From CAVVFX01 sp963747535 (lineage in GTDB: Bacteria > Acidobacteriota > Terriglobia > Bryobacterales > Bryobacteraceae), in NCBI GenBank assembly GCA_963747535.1, contig CAVVFX010000022.1:124001-188000 (forward strand): a stretch of 64,000 nt of DNA. The letters are read 5' to 3'. Below, piece by piece: positions 34,191-41,589 of the stretch. The stretch's first letter is position 1. Each line of letters starts with the position of its first letter. The notes beneath the pieces are model-generated. The model saw only the letters and a list, made by a program, of their open reading frames with translations, was not told where the DNA came from and did not search any database. A program made the translations under genes and the position numbers.

Positions 34191-34607
34191 TCAATCGTGG
34201 CGGAGTGAGGCCGCTGGGTCCACTCGCACCGCGCGCAGCCCGGGACCGTAGCAGGCCGCGAACACCGTAAACAGAAGTGCTGCCGTGAATCCAGCGTAGA
34301 TGCCGGGGTCCAGGGTACTCACGCCGACCAGCAACAACTACAGAAATCGCCTCAACACGTACGCTCCCGCCATCTCGATTGCAATTCCTGCAATCGCCAG
34401 CCCAAGCCCTTCGCGGACGACCAATTGAATGACCTGTCCCGGCCGCGCTCCGAGCGCCAGCCGAATCCCCATTTCATGAATTCGGAGCGTGACCAGATGG
34501 GAAATGACGCCGTAAACGCCGATCGCAGTGAGTAGGATCGCGGCGAGGGAGTTCCAGCCAGAAGTCGGACCGCGTGGCGCACGTCTTGCCGTATCCATCC
34601 GAGCATA
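34191..34607 (-). pseudogene. MacB/FtsX-type ABC permease remnant, internally deleted, with in-frame stop
   Basis: From ATG 34607 the frame gives MLGWIRQDVRHAVRLLAG, the usual start of the large acidobacterial MacB-like permeases. It then shifts directly into their last part: LAAILLTAIGVYGVISHLVTLRIHEMGIRLALGARPGQVIQLVVREGLGLAIAGIA. Some hundreds of codons between are missing. After VLRRFL an in-frame TAG at about 34335-34337 interrupts the tail, which continues LLLVGVSTLDPGIYAGFTAALLFTVFAACYGPGLRAVRVDPAASLRHD to a stop at 34191. The intact ends and lost middle point to one deletion followed by point decay. About 290 bases to the next gene hold nothing recognisable. Confidence 0.8.
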
Positions 34608-34900
34608 GGACCTGTTGCGCCCAACACATAATATCAGGATTGATCCGGAATCGGCCTTGAGGAACGTACGTTATGTCGTATTTCGAGCAGGTCCGGATTC
34701 ACAGTTTTGCCGCGAGTGGCGCCTCGAGTGTTAAAGGTGGCATGAGCGGAAGCAGTTTCTGGAGAGCCGGAATCTTTGCGAATCGATCGTGTCGCGCACC
34801 CCCGTGCCCATCGGGCCCCCGAGATAGATTCCGCTCGCGAATCCCGCGTCCCCTGAATTGCGAACTGATATATTTTTGAGGGGAGCCGCTAAGCGAAAAC

Positions 34901-36160
34901 ATGAATCAGGGCGCAGAGTCGAATATTGACGCAAAGCGGACGATTGCCGAACTGAAAGAACTTCGCTCGCTCACTGGCGATGAGAACGGCGCACAGCGAA
35001 TCGCCTGGAGCGATACCTGGCTCAAAGCGCGTGATTGGTTCACTTCCAAACTGACCGGTCTACCCGTCGAGGACCACTACGATAGCGCCGGAAATCGCTG
35101 GATCACCTTGCCGGGAGATTCGGAGCAGGCGCTGCTCATCGGAAGTCATCTGGACTCGGTTCCGAACGGCGGTTGGCTGGACGGCTGCCTGGGGGTGCTA
35201 TCCGGCCTCGAGGTTTTGCGCGGTTTCGCTCGCAGGTATGACGGCAGGCCACCTGTAACGGTCCGGCTCGTCGACTGGGCCGACGAGGAAGGCGCGCGGT
35301 TCGGCCGCAGCCTCCTGGGATCCTCGGCTTTCGCCGGCACACACTCCATCGCAGCGGATCGTGCGAGGACGGATAAGGACGGCATTCGGCTCGAAGATGC
35401 TCTGCGGCGCTGTGGCGTGGACATCGACCGTTTTCCCGAGGCGCCGGGTGAGCAGAAAAACGGGGCCGCGTATCTCGAACTGCACATCGAACAGGGACCG
35501 GTGCTCGAAAGCCTGGGGCAGCCTCTGGGGGCCGTGTTGGGCACCAAAGGTGTCGAACGTCACGCCATCACCTTTCTCGGTCAGGAAGCTCACTCGGGAT
35601 CGACGCCCATGAAGGTGAGGCGCGATGCTCTGGCCGCAGCCGCCAAACTGGCGCTCGAGATTCGTCCCATCGCGGGAAAATACCCGGACGCCGTATGTAC
35701 CATGGGAAGCGTGAAGACATTCCCGGGGATCGTGACGGCTGTGGTCGGCCGTTGTGAGGCGACGCTCGACCAGCGCGATCTCGACGCCGGAATTCTGCGA
35801 CAGATGTATGAGGCGGCGCAGGCGGCGAGTGAACGATTCGCGGGCGAGGAAAAATGCACGGTCGAGTGGTCGCGCATCTGGAGCATCGAGCCTGTTCCGT
35901 TTCACCCGGCTTTGGTCGATCTCTGTGAAACGGCGATCCGGGAGACCGCGGGCGCGGCTCACCGCCTGCCCTCCGGCCCCCTGCACGACGCGGCGGAAGT
36001 GGCACGCTGCGGCATTCCTGCCGTCATGATGTTCGTGCAGTCGCTCGAGGGCATCAGTCACAACAAAATCGAAAATACTCGCGAAGACCATCTCGAAATG
36101 GCAGTGGAAGCTTTCGACCGGCTGGCCACCAAGACAGCGGCATGGATTCTGAATCGGTAG
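34901..36160 (+). CDS. M20-family N-carbamoyl amino acid amidohydrolase
   Basis: A 419-residue metal hydrolase. Metal ligands are in IGSHLDSVPNGGWLDGCLGVL (His and Asp), VDWADEEGARFG (Glu-Glu) and LELHIEQGP; EAHSGSTPMKVRRDAL marks the lid/dimer domain and SHNKIENTREDHLE the last histidine. This is the hydantoinase/carbamoylase group, which includes N-carbamoyl-L-amino acid hydrolase, beta-ureidopropionase and allantoate amidohydrolase. The next gene, 21 bases on, is methylmalonate-semialdehyde dehydrogenase. The pair would suit breakdown of N-carbamoyl-beta-alanine or -aminoisobutyrate from pyrimidines, though no transaminase or dihydropyrimidinase is here. Confidence 0.85.
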   Translation: MNQGAESNIDAKRTIAELKELRSLTGDENGAQRIAWSDTWLKARDWFTSKLTGLPVEDHYDSAGNRWITLPGDSEQALLIGSHLDSVPNGGWLDGCLGVLSGLEVLRGFARRYDGRPPVTVRLVDWADEEGARFGRSLLGSSAFAGTHSIAADRARTDKDGIRLEDALRRCGVDIDRFPEAPGEQKNGAAYLELHIEQGPVLESLGQPLGAVLGTKGVERHAITFLGQEAHSGSTPMKVRRDALAAAAKLALEIRPIAGKYPDAVCTMGSVKTFPGIVTAVVGRCEATLDQRDLDAGILRQMYEAAQAASERFAGEEKCTVEWSRIWSIEPVPFHPALVDLCETAIRETAGAAHRLPSGPLHDAAEVARCGIPAVMMFVQSLEGISHNKIENTREDHLEMAVEAFDRLATKTAAWILNR

Positions 36161-36181
36161 CATAGAACTGGAGAATGAATT

Positions 36182-37699
36182 ATGGCGATTGCCGACGTTG
36201 CAGCTTGTGTGAGGACAGTGAGCCATTGGATCGGCGGGAAGCTGGTCGCTTCTCAGTCGGGACGCTCCGGCGTGGTGTGGAATCCGGCGACCGGCGAAGC
36301 TCAGGCTAAGGTGGATTTTGCGAGTGTCGACGAAGTCGACCAGGCAGTTGCAGCCGCCCGGACAGCATTCGCCGACTGGCGCTCTACCTCCCTGTCACGC
36401 CGCTCCGAGACCATGTTCAAACTCCGGGAACTGGTGGACGCGAATCGCCGCCGGATCGCCGAACTGTTGACTCTCGAGCATGGCAAAACCCTTCCCGATG
36501 CCATGGGTGAGGTGGCGCGCGGTTTGGAGAACCTCGAATTCGCCTGCGGCGTTCCTCAACTGATGAAGGGTGCTTTCTCCGAGCAATCGAGCCGCGGCAT
36601 CGACACTTATCAGATCCGGCAACCGCTCGGCGTGGTGGTAGGCATTACGCCGTTTAACTTTCCGGCAATGGTGCCGATGTGGATGTTTGGAAACGCGATC
36701 GCCTGCGGCAATACGTTCGTCCTGAAACCTTCCGAAAGAGATCCTTCGGTGAGCCTCCTGCTGGCGGACCTGGTAAGACAAGCCGGCATACCCGATGGCG
36801 TCTTCAACGTCGTGCAGGGTGACCGGACCGCGGTGGAGCGCCTGCTCGTGCACCCGGACGTGAAGGCCATCAGCTTTGTAGGCTCGACTCCGGTGGCCCG
36901 CTCGGTATACGAAACCGCGACCCGCAACGGCAAGCGGGTGCAGGCGCTCGGGGGCGCCAAAAACCACATGCTGGTTTTACCGGATGCCGATATCGACATG
37001 GCTGCCGACGCCGCGGTTTCGGCCGCCTGCGGGTCGGCGGGTGAGCGCTGTATGGCGATTTCCGTAGTCGTCGCGGTCGGCGGCGTGGCGGACCCGCTGG
37101 TGGCGGCGATCCGTGAGAGGATGGCCAGAATCAAGGTCGGGCCGGGCCTCGAAGAAGGCAACGAAATGGGCCCTCTCATCACGCGCGACCATCGGGAGCG
37201 GGTTGCATCGTATGTAGCCGGCGCGGCGGCCGAAGGCGCTACGGTAGAGGTCGACGGTCGAGAGGATACGGCATGCCGAAGGTCCGGGTTCTTCCTGGGC
37301 GCAACACTCCTGGACCACGTGGAACCTCGCATGCGCTGCTACGAGGACGAGATTTTCGGACCTGTACTCAGCGTGGTACGGGTCGACAAATATGATGAGG
37401 CCCTACGCATGATCAACGAGAATCCGTACGGCAACGGGACCGCGATTTTCACGCGCGATGGCGGCGCCGCGCGGCAGTTCCAGTTTGATGTCGACGCCGG
37501 AATGGTGGGTATCAATGTTCCCATTCCAGTCCCCGTCGCATACTACAGCTTCGGCGGATGGAAGGCTTCTTTATTCGGCGACCTTCATATGTATGGACCG
37601 GAGGGAGTGCAGTTCTACACCAAGGCGAAGGTCGTAACCAGCCGATGGCCCGATCCAGGCACCAGCAAGATCGATCTGGGATTCCCGCAGGCACGCTAA
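36182..37699 (+). CDS. mmsA: CoA-acylating methylmalonate-semialdehyde dehydrogenase
   Basis: A 505-residue aldehyde dehydrogenase from ATG 36182 with a GGAG site. Recognition rests on VSHWIGGKLVAS, GVVVGITPFNFPAMVPMWMFGNAIACGNTF (NAD site), FVGSTPVARSVYETA, and the catalytic cysteine in ACGSAGERCMAIS, a sequence special to the MmsA/IolA type. The end NVPIPVPVAYYSFGGWKASLFGDLHMYG is also diagnostic. It converts malonate or methylmalonate semialdehyde, NAD and CoA to acetyl- or propionyl-CoA. It is translated 21 bases after the carbamoylase, as an operon. This is the end product step of valine, inositol or pyrimidine breakdown. Confidence 0.93.
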   Translation: MAIADVAACVRTVSHWIGGKLVASQSGRSGVVWNPATGEAQAKVDFASVDEVDQAVAAARTAFADWRSTSLSRRSETMFKLRELVDANRRRIAELLTLEHGKTLPDAMGEVARGLENLEFACGVPQLMKGAFSEQSSRGIDTYQIRQPLGVVVGITPFNFPAMVPMWMFGNAIACGNTFVLKPSERDPSVSLLLADLVRQAGIPDGVFNVVQGDRTAVERLLVHPDVKAISFVGSTPVARSVYETATRNGKRVQALGGAKNHMLVLPDADIDMAADAAVSAACGSAGERCMAISVVVAVGGVADPLVAAIRERMARIKVGPGLEEGNEMGPLITRDHRERVASYVAGAAAEGATVEVDGREDTACRRSGFFLGATLLDHVEPRMRCYEDEIFGPVLSVVRVDKYDEALRMINENPYGNGTAIFTRDGGAARQFQFDVDAGMVGINVPIPVPVAYYSFGGWKASLFGDLHMYGPEGVQFYTKAKVVTSRWPDPGTSKIDLGFPQAR

Positions 37700-37762
37700 T
37701 TTTGCGCAGAGATGATTGCCCTGTCGAGAAGAGCCGCCTCTCCAGAAACAGCGCCGTTCGGA

Positions 37763-37805
37763 GGCTGCTCCGCAGCCGGCAGACCACAAAAAACGATGGT
37801 CTGCC
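37763..37805. repeat. Composite double hairpin repeat, copy 1
   Basis: GGCTGC/GCAGCC (37763-37777, loop TCC) is followed directly by GGCAGACCA (37778-37786) and TGGTCTGCC (37797-37805) with a 10-base loop. Nearly the same composite occurs at 54144-54187 inside the injection-system operon. It lies in the gap between convergent mmsA and the nucleotidase gene. Confidence 0.7.
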
Positions 37806-37922
37806 CTACGGGGCCCAGTGACTGGCAGTTTCAGACCCCCTTGGATCGCGCCGTCGCGGCGTGCTCGAGCGGCGAAAAGGCGGCTGCGGCCAAGATTGAC
37901 CGCCCCGCAACATTCCAGTAAG

Positions 37923-39257
37923 CTACTCTACGGTTTCAATCACTTTCTTCTTGTGGAACCAATCCAGTAGGATATCCCGCATCAGGCCCGCGTTTTTGGG
38001 GAACTGCAGGCCGGTGGTGCGGAGATTCTCGGGCGTTCCTTGATTAGCTGCGGTGTAATCGCTAACAGCCAGCGTGTAGTCGTGTTCCGGGTCAATTCTC
38101 TTATCGCCGATCACTACACGGGGCAGGTCGCAGCCCTTGAAGGTTCCAATGAGTACCTCGTTGTCGAACGGCATGATGTCCCAGATGTTGCGATCGAGTA
38201 GCTGACCTTGCGGCAATGTAGCGCGGACGCCGCCGGAGTTCATCCATGCGAAATCGGAGTGCGTCTCCTCGCGCAACGCTTGCTCGATCAGCCGCTTCAC
38301 TTCGCGTTTGTCGAAGGCGCGGCTCGAAATTGCCAGGGGCCGGTCAACCTGCGCGGCAACCTTGCCCTCCCAAAACCTCACTTGCCGGGCCATCGCAGCG
38401 TCGGGCTGGATCCTGGCGGTGTCCACCGGGATGCGCTTCCAGGTCCACGAGACCGGCGCTTTCTTTTCGGTGTCGATCTTCAATTCCAGGCGGCCGAGCT
38501 CCTCGCCGTAACTCCTGACGCGAACCATCACGCGGCCGTCATGAGACATGGCTTCGGAAATTCCCGAATGGACGTGGCCGGTTATCGACACGGGAATCTC
38601 CGGAACGGAATTCAGGATCGCGTTCTCTTCTCCACTGGTAATGTGCGCCAGCAGCACGACCAGATCGGATCGGCCGCGGAGTTCCTGTGCGTACTTGCGG
38701 ACCGTCTCCACCACAGGAGTGGTATGCCACTCCCCCAGCGATTTGGACACGCTGAGCTTGTCCAAAGTGTCCGTCATTCCTCCGATCACGGCTACGCGCA
38801 AGCCGTTCACCTTCAGAATGACGTACGGTTTCGGCGTGATCAACTTTCCCGCGGCGTTCACCAGGTTGGCCGTCACGATCGGATACTTCGCAACCTCGAC
38901 AAACTTGACGACCTGTGCCCAGCCGTAATCGAATTCGTGGTTTCCCAAACAGGCGGCATCGAATCCTAAAAGGTTTGCCAGTTGGTAGATGGGCTCGCCG
39001 TGAAAAATGGTAGAGACCGGGGTACCTTGCACCAGATCGCCCGCGTTGAGCAGGATGCAATCCACGCAGTTGACGCGCTCATCCTTGATGACAGTTGCGA
39101 GATAGCTGAAGCCGCCTTTGCCGTTTTCGGGGGTGATATGGGCGTGCAGATCGTTCAAGTGAAGAATGGTGAGGGTCCGGACTTCACCGGCCAACGTTGC
39201 ACACGCGAGCAAGAACAAGATCGCGGAGCGGCGGATTCCATGGAGCACTGGGCCCAT
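37923..39257 (-). CDS. Secreted 5'-nucleotidase/metallophosphatase (UshA-like)
   Basis: A 444-residue enzyme from ATG 39257 with signal peptide (GIRRSAILFLLACATLAGE); the long frame upstream has no signal and overlaps the next gene's leader. The calcineurin-like metal sites are ILHLNDLHAHI, LLNAGDLVQGT, CLGNHEFDYGW, VVLLAHITSGEE and ITGHVHSG. The C-terminal nucleotidase domain has AWMNSGGVRATLPQG and MPFDNEVLIGTFKG, with YTLAVSDYTAANQGT at its end. It would remove phosphate from nucleotides in the periplasm for salvage. It is a little shorter than UshA. It is divergent from the sigma-54 activator. Confidence 0.88.
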   Translation of the reverse strand: MGPVLHGIRRSAILFLLACATLAGEVRTLTILHLNDLHAHITPENGKGGFSYLATVIKDERVNCVDCILLNAGDLVQGTPVSTIFHGEPIYQLANLLGFDAACLGNHEFDYGWAQVVKFVEVAKYPIVTANLVNAAGKLITPKPYVILKVNGLRVAVIGGMTDTLDKLSVSKSLGEWHTTPVVETVRKYAQELRGRSDLVVLLAHITSGEENAILNSVPEIPVSITGHVHSGISEAMSHDGRVMVRVRSYGEELGRLELKIDTEKKAPVSWTWKRIPVDTARIQPDAAMARQVRFWEGKVAAQVDRPLAISSRAFDKREVKRLIEQALREETHSDFAWMNSGGVRATLPQGQLLDRNIWDIMPFDNEVLIGTFKGCDLPRVVIGDKRIDPEHDYTLAVSDYTAANQGTPENLRTTGLQFPKNAGLMRDILLDWFHKKKVIETVE

Positions 39258-39594
39258 TGTAGCGTGCGATGGTGAAGGAGCAGGCGTCGCCCCTTCAGGC
39301 ACCGCCTGCTCTCGAGATGCGGTTGTCGGGCCAGAAAAAATGGTATCGATTGGCCATGGTCGCGGCGGAGATGACGGCGTCACGGATGCTCTGCCCGGTT
39401 TATGGCAATTAAAAGTTAAAAATGATGTAAATGAATCGGCTTTTGGGGGGCTCGTACGACGCTTCACTCCGCACCTGGACGGAGTGACGTCTGTCCCACA
39501 CGTTTGGCAATTATTTCTAAGTTCGAGGAAACTTTATACTCCTTTTATGGTATTCTCCTTATGCCTGAAAGACGTAGTGGAACCGGAGGGTTAC
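39258..39594. other. Divergent intergenic region with hairpin
   Basis: These 337 bases separate the nucleotidase gene from the sigma-54 activator. They contain a hairpin GAGCAGGCG (39278-39286) / CGCCTGCTC (39303-39311) and an AT-rich stretch near 39400-39560 that may hold promoters. No gene is supported, although one frame is open throughout. No convincing -24/-12 sigma-54 site was found. Confidence 0.4.
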
Positions 39595-40863
39595 ATGAGT
39601 TCTCTTTCGATCTTAGTGGTATCAGGCGAAAACGCTGCGGAGGAATTGGGGCGGGTCGCACGGGCAGAGGTTGGGGGCAAATCCGTTGATCTGATCGTCT
39701 TAGTTTGCCGGGATGCCAAGTATGCACAGCCCCGGGTTCCGCCGGTTTTCGACAGGATTCCTATTCTGACGCTGGCTTCCAGCGATTTTTCGCACGGGGC
39801 GCTGGCTGGCCTTGAAGCTATATTTATTAACTGTCCGCTGGGTCATGTGCGGCAATTGCCGGCTCGTCGAACGGAGGGGAGACGGGTTGGTGACTTTTGC
39901 GACTTAATTGACGGGCACCGGATTATTGGCGAGAGCCCGCCGATCGAGGAGATTAAGCGTTGCATTCAAAGAGTGGCTGCGACCGATGCGAATGTACTGA
40001 TCACGGGTGAGACCGGCACGGGCAAAGAATTAATTGCCGAGATGATCCAGAAAAACAGTAAGAGACGCCAGGCGCATTACGTTTGCATGAATTGCGCCGC
40101 CATCCCGGACAGCCTGCTGGAAAGCGAGCTCTTCGGATATGAGCGGGGCGCGTTCACGGGCGCGCAGTTGGGTGGCGCAGGCAAGCTGGAGGGCGCGCAT
40201 GGCGGGACGGTTTTCTTCGATGAAATCGGGGATATGAGCCCGTATGCGCAGGCGAAAATCCTGCGGCTGATCGAAACAAAGGAGATCCAGCGGCTGGGGG
40301 CGAAGCGGCCGACGCGCGTGGACTTTCGGGTGATCGCGGCCACTAACCGGGATATCGATTCGCCGGCGGATTCGGCGCATTTCCGGCGGGATCTGTATTT
40401 CCGTTTGAATGTGGCGCGCATTCATCTGCCGGCGCTGCGTGAGCGGAAGTCTGATATCCCCCTGCTGATCCGGCATTTCATCCAGCATTTCAATCGGGAA
40501 CTGGGGCGCAGTATTGAGAGGGTCGGGGAAGCGGCGCTGCGGGATATGCTGCGGTACGACTGGCCGGGGAATATTCGGGAATTGAGGAATACGGTGGAGG
40601 GGCTGTTCGTGAACCTGCCCACAGGGAATGAGACGCAGTTGGAACTACCGGAGCGGATGCGCCGGCAGATTGCGGGGACGGCCGGCTTGACGCCGAATGA
40701 GCAGGAGCGGCTGATTTCTACGCTGTGGGCGACGGACTGGAATAAGAGCAAGGCGGCACGGAAGTTGCAGTGGTCGAGGATGACGCTGTATCGGAAGATG
40801 GCGAAGTACGGGCTGGATCGAGGAGGGCAGGCGGTCTCAGACAGAATGGCAGTGGGCGGGTGA
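39595..40863 (+). CDS. Sigma-54-dependent transcriptional activator (AAA+, Fis-type HTH)
   Basis: A 422-residue protein from ATG 39595 with a GGAGGG site. The AAA+ core shows Walker A GETGTGKELIAEM, the sigma-54 contact loop YERGAFTGAQ, Walker B GGTVFFDEIGDM and the RDLYFRLNVARIHLPALRER arginine-finger region. The end (WATDWNKSKAARKLQWSRMTLYRKMAKYGL) is a Fis-type helix-turn-helix. The N-terminal about 115 residues (LSILVVSGENAAEELGRVARAE...) match no standard sensor: no receiver aspartate pattern, GAF or PAS could be seen. It is convergent with the injection-system operon, so control of that operon is possible but unproven. Confidence 0.9.
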   Translation: MSSLSILVVSGENAAEELGRVARAEVGGKSVDLIVLVCRDAKYAQPRVPPVFDRIPILTLASSDFSHGALAGLEAIFINCPLGHVRQLPARRTEGRRVGDFCDLIDGHRIIGESPPIEEIKRCIQRVAATDANVLITGETGTGKELIAEMIQKNSKRRQAHYVCMNCAAIPDSLLESELFGYERGAFTGAQLGGAGKLEGAHGGTVFFDEIGDMSPYAQAKILRLIETKEIQRLGAKRPTRVDFRVIAATNRDIDSPADSAHFRRDLYFRLNVARIHLPALRERKSDIPLLIRHFIQHFNRELGRSIERVGEAALRDMLRYDWPGNIRELRNTVEGLFVNLPTGNETQLELPERMRRQIAGTAGLTPNEQERLISTLWATDWNKSKAARKLQWSRMTLYRKMAKYGLDRGGQAVSDRMAVGG

Positions 40864-41065
40864 TCGGCATCACTTACCACGATTATGGCCGGGCCTCGCG
40901 AGAGCGCCCGACCTTGCACTTAGGGCAGACGCAAATTTAGGTGTTTAGCGACGAGCGACTCGAGCGAGGATCGAGACGAATCTCCGCCGCGAGGTCAGAA
41001 GGGCAAAGGTGCGTACTCATGAGTCGGGATGTGGCACACAGGAGTGTCTTTGCCATGATTTTAGT

Positions 41066-41584
41066 CTAAGGATGTCTAACGGGATGGAGTTCTTCGTTGT
41101 GGTGCATCAGGCGGAGGGTACCTCCAATGGCTTCCTGCGTAGTGCGCGCTCCGACATAGAAGTGATATTTGTCGGTCGGCGTCCAGTTCCGAACAGCGCG
41201 CGCCAGCCGCTCGTAGGCGCGGTTCACAACTTTATACAGCGTGGACTGTTCACGCATGGCTACGTACAAACGTCCGTTGTAAAGCTCCCTGCCTTTCCGT
41301 GGCGAAGGGTGAAGCTCGATGACCGGAGACGTATGTGCCAGGAGTTTGGCCTCTTTGCCGTCGGGTAACTCTTCGTAGAAAGCCTCTACTATCGCCAGTT
41401 CACCGGGGAGCAGGTAGAAATACGACTGTCCCGGCGGGATGCGAAACTGCTTCGGGGAAGCGCCCTCGGGCTCTGCACCGGTGGGGACCAATTGGGGAAG
41501 GGCGATCAACGACTGAGATTCGCAGACATCGAGAAGCGCCTGCTCATCCTCATGATTGGCATAGAAACCGATCTGGCGACCCAT
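41066..41584 (-). CDS. Putative immunity or accessory protein of the preceding cargo gene
   Basis: A 172-residue acidic-to-neutral soluble protein from ATG 41584 (MGRQIGFYANHEDEQALLDVCES), five bases after the stop of the giant DUF4157 gene. There is no signal peptide. The middle (FRIPPGQSYFYLLPGELAIVEAFYEELPDGKEAKLLAHTSPVIELHPS) and end (AYERLARAVRNWTPTDKYHFYVGARTTQEA) look like a compact alpha/beta domain. I recognise no named family, but small proteins opening MGRQI.F....ED...L are often found next to polymorphic toxins. Position as last gene, immediately behind a nuclease-like toxin end, suggests immunity; this is inference. Confidence 0.6.
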   Translation of the reverse strand: MGRQIGFYANHEDEQALLDVCESQSLIALPQLVPTGAEPEGASPKQFRIPPGQSYFYLLPGELAIVEAFYEELPDGKEAKLLAHTSPVIELHPSPRKGRELYNGRLYVAMREQSTLYKVVNRAYERLARAVRNWTPTDKYHFYVGARTTQEAIGGTLRLMHHNEELHPVRHP

Positions 41585-41589
41585 TTTCC

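Noticed and set aside
39166..39594. 143-residue extension of the sigma-54 activator
   Set aside because: It overlaps the signal-peptide region of the divergent nucleotidase gene; a GGAGGG site marks ATG 39595.
41030..41060. Possible sigma-54 promoter (TGGCAC ... TTTGCC) at the end of the eCIS operon
   Set aside because: The distance between the two elements is too long for a -24/-12 site, and no gene is placed to use it.
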